From WHSW01 sp963759295 (GTDB taxonomy: Bacteria > Actinomycetota > Thermoleophilia > Solirubrobacterales > 70-9), in NCBI GenBank assembly GCA_963759295.1, contig CAVWYT010000010.1, forward strand, positions 558,001-622,000: a stretch of 64,000 nucleotides of DNA. Direction: 5' to 3'. Positions 7,500 through 14,640 of this stretch are shown here, piece by piece. A program made the translations under genes and the position numbers. Below the pieces are notes generated by a model. It was given only the letters and a program-made list of their open reading frames with translations, was not told the origin of the DNA and did no database searches. Within the stretch, counting starts at the first letter, position 1. The number at the start of each line of letters is the position of its first letter.

Positions 7500-8513
7500 A
7501 TGCGCAAGCTGGTAAGGACGATTTCGGTAGCGGCAATCGCGGCGACGGCGCTTGCGGTGCCCTCAGGAGCGGGAGCGGCAACTCAGGTTGGGCAGACGGT
7601 CGATCCAAGCTCCAGCTTCTGCAGCCCAAACGGGTTGACCTGGCTGCAGTCCTTCTCGCCGGCCGGTGCCGCTTCGTTCGTTGTCCCCTTCGACGGAGTG
7701 ATCACGTCCTGGAGCTACCTTGCAGCCGATTTCCCGCCGGCACAGATGAAGCTCAAAGTGGGCCAGGTGGGGGCGTCCAGCATTACCATCGTCGGAGAGA
7801 GTTCGTTCCAGCCTCTACTCCCGAACCAGATCAACACCTTCCCGAGCAGTGTCACCGCACATACGGGCGACGTCATCGGGTTCAACCACTCCACTAGCGG
7901 CCGATGCGCCGCAACCGGCCAGGTGGGATATGCGGCCTCCTTTGCCTTCGGGGACATCCTCCCCCCCGGCGGGACGGGGTCAATTGTTCAGACTGAGCAG
8001 GGCGTCCACCTCGATATCTCCGCTGTGCTTGAGAGCGACTGCGACAAGGACGGCCTCGGCGACGAGACCCAGGACACCGACCTCTCCAGCTGTGGTCCGA
8101 GCAACCCTCCGGGCAACCCTCCAGGCATCCCTCCAACCACTCCAGGCACCGGTCCAGGCACCGGTCCGGGCACCCAGCCGCCAGCAACCTGCAAGGGCCT
8201 CCCGGCGACCATCGTCGGTACGGACGGCAACGACTCGCGCACCGGCTCGCAGGGTCAGGATGTGATCGCCGGCCTAGGCGGGAACGACACGCTCTCCGGT
8301 ACCGCTGGCAACGACGTGATCTGCGGCGGTCCTGGCAAGGACACGCTCAAGGGCAGTGCCGGCAAGGACACCCTCCTCGGCCAGGCCGGCAAGGACACGC
8401 TCAAGGGCGGCGGGGGCAAGGACACGCTCAAGGGCGGCGGGGGCAAGGACCTCTGCAAGGGCGGCGGGGGCAAGGACACCGCCTCCAAGTGCGAGGTCGA
8501 GAAGTCCATCTGA
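7500..8513 (+). CDS. Secreted protein with RTX-like glycine/aspartate repeats
   Basis: A 337-residue exported protein. Residues 1-26 form a signal peptide (MRKLVRTISVAAIAATALAV, cleavage near GAGAA). A beta-rich domain with paired cysteines follows, then DCDKDGLGDETQD (calcium-binding, thrombospondin type-3-like), and a Gly/Pro/Thr linker with PGTGPGTGPGT. Last comes a C-terminal block of nonapeptide-like repeats (GLGGNDTLSG, then GKDTLKGGGGKD units). Canonical RTX repeats GGxGxDxLx bind calcium; here Lys replaces several glycine or asparagine positions, so binding may be weaker. Start codon ATG at 7500. Unlike its neighbours it lacks the MSQENVE start, but it is followed by an orphan EALEAAGLSE-coding end. 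Confidence 0.75.
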   Translation: MRKLVRTISVAAIAATALAVPSGAGAATQVGQTVDPSSSFCSPNGLTWLQSFSPAGAASFVVPFDGVITSWSYLAADFPPAQMKLKVGQVGASSITIVGESSFQPLLPNQINTFPSSVTAHTGDVIGFNHSTSGRCAATGQVGYAASFAFGDILPPGGTGSIVQTEQGVHLDISAVLESDCDKDGLGDETQDTDLSSCGPSNPPGNPPGIPPTTPGTGPGTGPGTQPPATCKGLPATIVGTDGNDSRTGSQGQDVIAGLGGNDTLSGTAGNDVICGGPGKDTLKGSAGKDTLLGQAGKDTLKGGGGKDTLKGGGGKDLCKGGGGKDTASKCEVEKSI

Positions 8514-8522
8514 TCTAGCAGG

Positions 8523-8680
8523 GCCCTCGAAGCCGCCGGGCTGTCGGAGTAGGCGCGCGGTCACGCCGCGAAGTTGAGATGCACGAGCGAGAACACGCTC
8601 GGCAGTTAGGGCAGTAACCCCAAGCTTTTCGCGTCGCGGGATACTGCACGGGCGATGTCGCAGGAGAACGTCGAGATCGT
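8523..8680 (+). repeat. Intergenic module copy 5, after an unrelated gene
   Basis: A few bases beyond the stop of the RTX-like gene stands the nucleotide sequence GCCCTCGAAGCCGCCGGGCT, GTCGGAGTAGG, which normally encodes the end of a SnoaL-like protein, here without the gene. The stem is reduced to CGAGCG-AGAACA-CGCTCG (8584-8601), followed by AGTTAGGGCAGTAACCCCAAG, GATACT (8640-8645) and the ATG at 8655. Confidence 0.85.
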
Positions 8681-9041
8681 GCGCGAGGCCTGGGATGCCT
8701 ACTCGCGTGGCGACTACGACCGCATCGAAGGGATCCACGACCCCCACATAGTGGTGATCACCTTGGAGGACGGTGTCGTGTACGGCAACGACGCCGTGCT
8801 GGCGAACTACAAACGCTGGAACGAAGCCTGGGAGGGGGCCGAGACAACCCTCGAGGAGGTGATCGGGCGTGGAGACCGAGTGTTCCTGACGGTTCGATTC
8901 CAAGGCCGTGGTCGAGCGAGCGGGATCGAAATCGACACCCGCCTCTATGAGGTCTACATGCTGCGCGACGGCAGGGTTCTGCGCATAGATGAGTACGAAC
9001 ATCGGGCCGAAGCCCTCGAAGCCGCCGGGCTGTCGGAGTAG
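8655..9041 (+). CDS. SnoaL-like / NTF2-fold protein
   Basis: A 128-residue NTF2-like protein, MSQENVEIVREAWDAYSRGD at the start and AEALEAAGLSE at the end. The centre (DPHIVVITLEDGVVYGNDAV, then RVFLTVRFQGRGRASGIEID) is typical of the SnoaL-like group abundant in Thermoleophilia. GATACT at 8640 with 9-nt spacing indicates its own leaderless promoter. It is the last gene before the right direct repeat. Its function is unknown. Confidence 0.8.
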   Translation: MSQENVEIVREAWDAYSRGDYDRIEGIHDPHIVVITLEDGVVYGNDAVLANYKRWNEAWEGAETTLEEVIGRGDRVFLTVRFQGRGRASGIEIDTRLYEVYMLRDGRVLRIDEYEHRAEALEAAGLSE

Positions 9042-9075
9042 GCGAGCACCGCTCACGGAGCCAGCCGAGCGAGAA
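9012..9075 (+). repeat. Intergenic module, 3' half only, fused to the direct repeat
   Basis: The 3' coding end, CACCGCTCACGGAGCCAGCC and the left stem arm GAGCGAGAAC are present. Then the sequence passes directly into the pilin-derived repeat at GAAC, a 4-base overlap shared by both sequences. The left direct repeat has the complementary promoter half on its inner side, so the bracketing repeat splits a module in two. Confidence 0.8.
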
Positions 9076-9161
9076 CGCGATCACGTTCAAGTAAGAGGTT
9101 CCGCGGAACCGCGCCGTCGCCGCCACCCGTCGCCGCGGCGCTCGGGCGGGCGACCCTCGGG
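9073..9161. repeat. 89-bp direct repeat, right copy
   Basis: Second copy of the pilin 3' end and downstream sequence (87 of 89 bases identical to 5222-5310, offset 3,851). It includes the GGTTCCGCGGAACC palindrome at 9097-9110. There is no pilin reading frame upstream of it; the repeat begins inside the left stem arm of an intergenic module. Confidence 0.9.
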
Positions 9162-9284
9162 GCGGCGGCGCGGCGCGGTCCGCGCTCGTCCTCCAGGAGC
9201 CCTGACCGGCCGGCGCCCCGGCGCTGATCGGGACGATCATGCAAGGGAAGCGAGACGCGATCGGACCTCGGCTACGCTCGCGCC

Positions 9285-10088
9285 GTGCAGGGGTTGGCGA
9301 TCACCGGGGCGTCGGGACAGGTCGGGACGCTGCTGCAGCGGCGGCTCGCCGAGGAGCCGGTGCACCCCGTTCCGCTCGGGCGCGACGACGACTGGACGGC
9401 GGCGATCGGCCGCGCCCGCGCGGTCGCTCACCTCGCCGGCACCCTGCAGCCGAGGGGTCGCGACACCTACCGCTCGGCGAACGTCGAGACCACCGAGCGA
9501 GTCGCCGAGGCCGTCGCGCGATCGAGCGTTGAGCGGATCGCCTTCCTCAGCTACGTCGGCGCCGATCCGGCGTCGCCGAACGATTACCTGGCCGCGAAGG
9601 GCGCGGCCGAGCAAATCCTCGGCGAGACCGGGATCCCGCTGACGATCATTCGCTGCGTCCACATCTTCGGCACGCCAGACCGCCCCGGCCCAACCGCGCG
9701 CGCATTCATCGAGCCGGGGCGGGGCCCGGCGCGAGTGCCGGGGTCGGGCAAGCAGCGGATCGCGCCGCTTTACGTCGGCGACGTCGTCGAGGCGGTCAGC
9801 CGCGCCCTGCTCGACCCGCAGGCGCCAACGGGCATCTTCGAGCTCGCCGGGCCGGAGGAGATGCGGATGGACGACTTCGTCCGGGCGCTGAACGGCCCGC
9901 AGATCCGGATCAGCCACCTGCCGGTTCCGATCGCCCACCTGCTCGCTCGCATCCTGCCGTCGTTGACGCCGGCGCTGATCGATCTGCTGCTCGCGAGCAA
10001 CGTGGTCGGGTCCGGACGCTCCGCTGCCCGCGCGTTCGACCTCTCGCTGCACACCATCGGCGACGTCTGGGGTGGGGATACGGGCTAG
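9285..10088 (+). CDS. NAD(P)-binding atypical SDR (NmrA/NDUFA9-like)
   Basis: A 267-residue Rossmann protein starting at GTG 9285. The cofactor loop is LAITGASGQVGTLLQRRL (GxxGxxG). The classical Tyr-Lys pair is replaced by YLAAKGAAEQIL, and the C-terminal half carries ELAGPEEMRMDDFVRAL, as in extended/atypical SDRs that act as redox sensors, sugar-nucleotide enzymes or complex I assembly-like proteins. It is the first gene after the repeat-bracketed array and may mark the return of ancestral order. The specific reaction is not predictable. Confidence 0.75.
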   Translation: MQGLAITGASGQVGTLLQRRLAEEPVHPVPLGRDDDWTAAIGRARAVAHLAGTLQPRGRDTYRSANVETTERVAEAVARSSVERIAFLSYVGADPASPNDYLAAKGAAEQILGETGIPLTIIRCVHIFGTPDRPGPTARAFIEPGRGPARVPGSGKQRIAPLYVGDVVEAVSRALLDPQAPTGIFELAGPEEMRMDDFVRALNGPQIRISHLPVPIAHLLARILPSLTPALIDLLLASNVVGSGRSAARAFDLSLHTIGDVWGGDTG

Positions 10089-10182
10089 CGGTCGGCCCAC
10101 GCCTCGCCGGACCGATCGGTCCCTCGGCGGAGATTCCCGAGCTTGCTGTCGTCGGGGCCGCGAGCTTGGCAGACTCGGGCCG

Positions 10183-10911
10183 GTGGAGCGAAGCGATGAC
10201 CGCAACGCAGCCGAGCTGCGGCCGGTGGCGATCGAGCCCGGGTTCGTTCGCACGGCCACCGGCTCGTGCCTCTACGAGCAGGGGGAGACCCGGATCATCT
10301 GCACGGCCAGCGTCTCCACCTCGGTGCCGCGCTGGCTCGAGGGCAAGGGGCGCGGCTGGGTGACCGCGGAGTACGCGATGCTGCCGGCCTCGACGGGGGA
10401 GCGCAAGGAGCGCGACTCCAAGCGCGGTCGGCCCGACGGACGGTCGACCGAGATCCAGCGGCTGATCGGCCGTGCCCTGCGCGGCGTCGTCGACCTCGCC
10501 GCACTGCCCGACCGCTCGGTGTACGTCGACTGCGACGTGCTCCAGGCCGACGGGGGCACCCGCTGCGCCTCGATCACCGGCGGCTTCGTCGCCCTCCGGC
10601 TCGCCACCCAACGGCTGCTCGACGCGGGCGAGCTCGAGCGCGACCCGCTCACCGGCTCGGTGGCGGCGGTCTCCTGCGGGGTCGTCGACGGCGAGCTGCT
10701 CTGCGACCTCGACTACTCCGAGGACGCGAGGGCAGAGGTCGACGCGAACATCGTCATGACCGGGGACGGGGGACTGGTCGAGGTCCAGGCGACCGCCGAG
10801 CGCACGCCGGTCTCGCGCGCGTCGCTCGACGAGCTCCTCGGGCTCGCCGAGCCGGCGATCGCGGCGCTGCGCGAGGCGCAGACCGCCGCCTGCGGCGCCC
10901 TGCCGGCGTGA
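10183..10911 (+). CDS. rph: Ribonuclease PH
   Basis: A phosphate-dependent 3'-5' exoribonuclease that trims tRNA 3' ends in the cytoplasm. The 242-residue protein has the family order ELRPVAIEPGFVRTATGSCL, TRIICTASVS, the Arg-rich RDSKRGRPDGRSTEIQRLIG, and TRCASITGGFVALRLA with VSCGVVDGELLCDLDYSED. I chose GTG 10183 because homologues start just before the ELRPV segment. The stop overlaps the rdgB start by four bases (GTGA), so the two are cotranscribed, a common rph-rdgB pairing. Confidence 0.95.
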   Translation: MERSDDRNAAELRPVAIEPGFVRTATGSCLYEQGETRIICTASVSTSVPRWLEGKGRGWVTAEYAMLPASTGERKERDSKRGRPDGRSTEIQRLIGRALRGVVDLAALPDRSVYVDCDVLQADGGTRCASITGGFVALRLATQRLLDAGELERDPLTGSVAAVSCGVVDGELLCDLDYSEDARAEVDANIVMTGDGGLVEVQATAERTPVSRASLDELLGLAEPAIAALREAQTAACGALPA

Positions 10912-11513
10912 GCTCCCCGCGGCTGGTCGCAGCGACCCGCAACGACCACAAGCTGCGCGAGCTGTCGGAGATCCTCACCGGGGTCGAGCTCGTGCCGCTG
11001 CCCGGCGGCATCGAGCTGCCGCCGGAGACCGGCGAGACCTTCGCCGAAAACGCGCTGATCAAGGCGCGGGCCGCCCATGCCGCAACCGGCGAGGCCGCGA
11101 TCGCCGACGACTCGGGGATCGCCGCCCGGGCCCTCGGCGGCCGACCCGGGGTGCGCTCGGCGCGCTACGCGGGACCCGAGGCGTCCGACGAGCAGAACCT
11201 CGAGCTGCTGATCTCCGAGCTCGAACACCACCAGGATCGCTCGGTCTCCTACGTGTGCGTGATCGCCCACGTCGACGGGTCCGGCGTCGAGCGCACCTAT
11301 GAGGGGCGCTGCGAGGGGACCCTGATCGAACGGCCGCGCGGCAGCGGCGGCTTTGGCTATGACCCGGCCTTCGTGCCCTCGGACACGGGGCCCGACGACG
11401 AGCGCACGATGGCCGAGCTCGGGCCCGAGCAGAAGCACGCGATCAGCCACCGCGGGCGCGCCGCCCGGAAGCTGGCGCGCGAGCTCGCGATCGAGGTCGC
11501 GGCGGACCGATGA
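10908..11513 (+). CDS. rdgB: XTP/dITP diphosphatase (RdgB/HAM1 family)
   Basis: A house-cleaning pyrophosphatase that hydrolyses dITP and XTP to monophosphates, keeping deaminated purines out of DNA and RNA. 201 residues with the family order LVAATRNDHKLRELSEIL (substrate and Lys region), GETFAENALIKARAA, IADDSGIAARALGGRPGVRS (metal-binding DDSG) and the closing GSGGFGYDPAFVP and ISHRGRA. The GTG start overlaps the rph stop, and its own stop overlaps the next ATG (ATGA), giving a tight three-gene operon. Confidence 0.95.
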   Translation: MSSPRLVAATRNDHKLRELSEILTGVELVPLPGGIELPPETGETFAENALIKARAAHAATGEAAIADDSGIAARALGGRPGVRSARYAGPEASDEQNLELLISELEHHQDRSVSYVCVIAHVDGSGVERTYEGRCEGTLIERPRGSGGFGYDPAFVPSDTGPDDERTMAELGPEQKHAISHRGRAARKLARELAIEVAADR

Positions 11514-12428
11514 TCCGCACCAAGGCGGGCGCCGCCGGGCTCTCGATCGCCTCGAACAGCGCCCTGATCGTGCTCAAGCTGGTCGCCGGCGCGATCACCG
11601 GCTCGATCGCGATCGTCACCGAGGCGATCCACTCGGCGATCGACCTGCTCGCCTCGATCGTCGCCTACTTCTCGGTCCGTGCCGCCGACGAGCCCGCCGA
11701 CCGCGAGCATCCCTACGGCCACGAGAAGATGGAGAACCTCGCCGCCGCGATCGAGGGCATGCTGATCCTGGTCGGCGCCGGGATCATCATCTTCGAGGCG
11801 ACCCGGCGGTTGGTCACCGGCTCGGAGATCGACGACCTCGGGATCGGCATCGGGGTGATCGCGTTCTCGACGGTCGCGAACCTCGGCGTCTCGACCTTCC
11901 TCTACCGACGCGCGCGGGCGCTCGACTCGGCCGCCCTGCACGGCGACGCGGCGCACCTGCGCACCGACGCGCTCACCTCGGCCGGCGTCCTGGTCGGCCT
12001 GCTGCTGGTGGAGATCACCGACGAGCCGGCGTTCGACGCGATCGCCGCGCTCGTGGTCGCCGCCGCGATCGTGTTCACCGGCGTGCGGATCCTGCTCGGC
12101 TCCGGTCGGGTGCTGATCGACGAGGCGCCGCCGTCGGCGGAGCTCGACCGGATCGAGGCCGCGATCGCGGCCGAGCGCGTCGCGCGCCCCGGAGATCGCC
12201 GGCTACCACAAGCTGCGCGCCCGCCGGGCCGGAGCGCGCCGCTACATCGACCTCCACCTCCAGTTTCGCGCCGGGACGACGCTCGAGCAGGCTCACGAGG
12301 CAACCCACAGGGTTCGCGCCGCGATCGAGGCCGAGATTCCGAACTCCGACGTGCTGATCCACGTCGAGCCCGAGGGCTCCTACCACCCGCCGGAGATGGC
12401 GGGGCGCGGTCCGTACCGGGCCGGGTGA
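11510..12428 (+). CDS. Cation diffusion facilitator (CDF) family transporter, one apparent frameshift
   Basis: A proton-coupled divalent metal exporter of the inner membrane. It has six hydrophobic segments, beginning with GLSIASNSALIVLKLVAGAI. The transport-site motifs are ITGSIAIVTEAIHSAIDLLA (usually SxxxxxDxxHSxxD, here E-A-I-H-S-x-x-D) and ALHGDAAHLRTDALTSAGVL (HxxxD). Near 12185 a run CCCCGG carries one base too many; past it the cytoplasmic domain continues in another frame (EIAGYHKLRARRAG, IDLHLQFRAG, VLIHVEPEGSY) to a TGA at 12426-12428. Read as one gene the length is about 305, normal for CDF proteins. The metal cannot be told from sequence. Confidence 0.82.
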
Positions 12429-12444
12429 GGCGCGCCCGAGCCGC

Positions 12445-12585
12445 TCAGAGCAGGTTGACCGCGGCCGCGATGCCGACCGCGGCGACGACGATCGAATAGC
12501 CGCTGTAGCCGTTCAGCACCAGCGCGATCGCGAGGATCGCGCAGGCGGCGACGACGGCCAGCCACGAGGCTCTCGGCAGGGACAC
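12445..12585 (-). CDS. Small two-helix membrane protein
   Basis: A 46-residue product from GTG 12585, opposite to the flanking genes. Almost the whole chain is hydrophobic: SWLAVVAACAILAIALVLNG, then YSIVVAAVGIAAAVNLL, separated by a short turn. It matches no family I can name. It shares a 19-bp divergent start region with the gene at 12605. It could be a small membrane-complex subunit; spurious annotation is possible, but the codon pattern and two clean helices favour a real gene. Confidence 0.45.
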   Translation of the reverse strand: MSLPRASWLAVVAACAILAIALVLNGYSGYSIVVAAVGIAAAVNLL

Positions 12586-12604
12586 GCTCGCTATTGTCGC
12601 GGAC

Positions 12605-13015
12605 GTGGCGGATTCACCGGATGCATCGATCGCGACGGTCCCCGGCGCGGCGGCAGCCGCGGCAGCCGTCGCCCGGCTCGATGAGATCTCGGCCGACCTG
12701 CGCGGCTGCGTGATCCTCGCCCCCGACGGAGCGGCGCTCGCCGCGAGCGGCGATCTCGCCACCTGGGCTGACGCCGCGGCCGAGCTCGCCGAGGCGGCCG
12801 ACGTCGCCGCCGGCGAGCCGGTCAGCCACGCTCACATCGGAACCGAGGACGGCGAGGCGTTCTTGGTCAGGCTCGGGGGCTTCACGCTGATCGCGGCGGC
12901 CGAGCGTTTCGCGCTCGCCGGGCTGATGCTGTTCGACATGCGCTCGGTGCTGCGCGACCTCGTCCGCGGCCTCGACACGGCGGCGCAGGCCCCGGCGCGC
13001 GCGAGCGCCGCCTGA
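12605..13015 (+). CDS. Roadblock/LC7-like small regulatory protein
   Basis: 136 residues from GTG. After an Ala-rich lead come RLDEISADLRGCVILAPDGA, ALAASGDLATWADAAAELAE, HIGTEDGEAFLVRLGGFTLI and FALAGLMLFDMRSVLRDLVR. This alternation fits the Roadblock/LC7 fold used in bacterial GTPase-linked signalling. The usual MglA/MglB-type GTPase partner is absent from the window. The stop overlaps the next ATG (TGATG), so the three genes from here to tldD form one unit. Confidence 0.55.
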   Translation: MADSPDASIATVPGAAAAAAAVARLDEISADLRGCVILAPDGAALAASGDLATWADAAAELAEAADVAAGEPVSHAHIGTEDGEAFLVRLGGFTLIAAAERFALAGLMLFDMRSVLRDLVRGLDTAAQAPARASAA

Positions 13016-13224
13016 TGCCGCCGAAGCCACACCGCCTGCTGCTCGACCGCTTCTCCGGCTACGCCGACGAGGCCGCCGCCTACCTGCGCCGACGGCGGCT
13101 GACCCGGCACCCGTTCGCGCGCGTCCACGCCCCGGGCGGCCGGGCTCGGGCCTGCACGGCGGAGACGGAGGAGGGCCGGCGGCTGTTCCTCGCGGCGTCG
13201 CGAGTGATCGACGCCGCGCGCTGA
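13015..13224 (+). CDS. Small basic protein of unknown function
   Basis: 69 residues with many Arg and Ala, reading MPPKPHRLLLDRFSGYADEA, AAYLRRRRLTRHPFARVHAP and a C-terminal GRRLFLAASRVIDAAR helix. I do not recognise the family. TGATG overlaps at both ends tie it translationally to the Roadblock-like gene before it and tldD after it, which argues that it is a real gene with a linked role. Confidence 0.5.
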   Translation: MPPKPHRLLLDRFSGYADEAAAYLRRRRLTRHPFARVHAPGGRARACTAETEEGRRLFLAASRVIDAAR

Positions 13225-14630
13225 TGGGAGCGGAGCGGCCCGAGCCCCTGATCGAGCCGCAGCTCGCACAGGCGATCGTCGCCAGGGCGCTCTCCAACGG
13301 CGGCGATTTCGCCGAGCTCTTCTGTGAGGACCGCTCGGGGCTCTCGCTGTCGATCGACGAATCCCGGGTCGAGGGCGCCCAGCGGGGGGCCGACCGGGGC
13401 GCCGGGGTACGGGTCGTGACCGGCGAGACCACCTACTTCGCCCACGTCGACGGGCTCGCCGAGGCCGACCTCGAGCGCGCGGCCGACGCCGCCGCGGCGG
13501 CGCTCTCGGGCGGGCGCGCCGAGCCGCGCGCCCTGGCCGCGAGCGAGTCGCCGACGGGCCAGGAGATCGAGATCCCGCCGGACGAGGTCCCCGCGGAGCG
13601 CAAGGCCGAGATCCTGCGGGACTGCGACGAGCGCGCCCGCGGCGCCGGCGACGCGATCGCGCAGGTCCAGGCCGGCTACTCGGAGGCGCGCCGGCGGATC
13701 ACGGTCGCCAACTCCGACGGCCGCTTCGCCAGCGACGACCGCACCCGGGTGCGGCTCGGGGTCCAGGCGGTCGCCGGGACGGAGGGGAGGGTCGAGACCG
13801 GCTTCGAGACGATCGGCGGGCATCGCGGCTTCGAGTTGATCGCCGGTGGCGCCGCCGAGGGTGTCGCCGCCAAGGCGGCGCGCACCGCCCTCACCCTGCT
13901 CGACGCCGGGCCGGCGCCGGCCGGGGCGATGCCGGTCGTCGTCGGCGGCGGCTTCGGAGGGGTGCTGTTCCACGAGATGACCGGGCACGGGCTCGAGGCC
14001 GATCACGTCCAGAAGGGCGCCTCGGTCTACGCCGGCAAGCTCGGCGCCGAGGTCGCGCAGCCGTTCCTGGTCGCCTACGACGACGGCCGCCTGCCGGGCG
14101 AGTGGGGCACCGACGCGATCGACGACGAAGGGACCCCGAGCCGGCGCACGCCGGTGATCGAGGGCGGGCGGATCACCTCCTACCTCTACGACCTGCTGCG
14201 CGCCCGCAAGGACGGAACCGACTCGACCGCCAACGGCCGGCGCCAGAGCTTCCGTCACCTGCCGATCCCGCGGATGACCAACACCTACATCGCCCCCGGC
14301 GATGCGACGCCCGAGGAACTGATCGCCGAGGTCGAGCGCGGCTTCTACGCGGTCTCGTTCGCCGGCGGCCAGGTCGACCCGACCACCGGCGACTTCGTCT
14401 TCGGCGTCTCGGAGGGCTATCTGATCGAGTCCGGGAGGGTGAGCCGGCCGTGCCGTGGCGCCACCCTGATCGGCAACTGCCTCGACGCGCTGCGGCGGAT
14501 CGACGCGCTCGCCGAGGACTTCGAGGTGCGGACCGGGTTCTGTGGCAAGGGGGGCCAATCGGTGCCGGTCGGCGTCGGCCAGGGCCATGTGCGGATCTCC
14601 GAGATGACCGTCGGGGGGACGTCGCTGTGA
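13224..14630 (+). CDS. tldD: Metalloprotease TldD
   Basis: The catalytic subunit of the TldD/TldE zinc protease, which degrades unfolded or leader peptides and matures some peptide products in the cytoplasm. 468 residues, typical length. The zinc site is GVLFHEMTGHGLEAD (HExxxH with His at about 250 and 254). C-terminal family segments are STANGRRQSFRHLPIPRMTN, NTYIAPGDATPEEL and GYLIESGRVSRPCRGATLIG, with a cysteine in TGFCGKGGQSVPVGVGQGHV. It is followed 10 bp later by tldE, as in most genomes. Confidence 0.93.
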   Translation: MGAERPEPLIEPQLAQAIVARALSNGGDFAELFCEDRSGLSLSIDESRVEGAQRGADRGAGVRVVTGETTYFAHVDGLAEADLERAADAAAAALSGGRAEPRALAASESPTGQEIEIPPDEVPAERKAEILRDCDERARGAGDAIAQVQAGYSEARRRITVANSDGRFASDDRTRVRLGVQAVAGTEGRVETGFETIGGHRGFELIAGGAAEGVAAKAARTALTLLDAGPAPAGAMPVVVGGGFGGVLFHEMTGHGLEADHVQKGASVYAGKLGAEVAQPFLVAYDDGRLPGEWGTDAIDDEGTPSRRTPVIEGGRITSYLYDLLRARKDGTDSTANGRRQSFRHLPIPRMTNTYIAPGDATPEELIAEVERGFYAVSFAGGQVDPTTGDFVFGVSEGYLIESGRVSRPCRGATLIGNCLDALRRIDALAEDFEVRTGFCGKGGQSVPVGVGQGHVRISEMTVGGTSL

Positions 14631-14640
14631 GCGCGCCCCG

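Noticed and set aside
5781..9075. Interpretation of the module hairpins as integron attC sites
   Set aside because: GTTAGGG resembles but does not fit the GTTRRRY core, the matching RYYYAAC end is missing, and no integron integrase is in the window; only a general recombination-site idea is kept.
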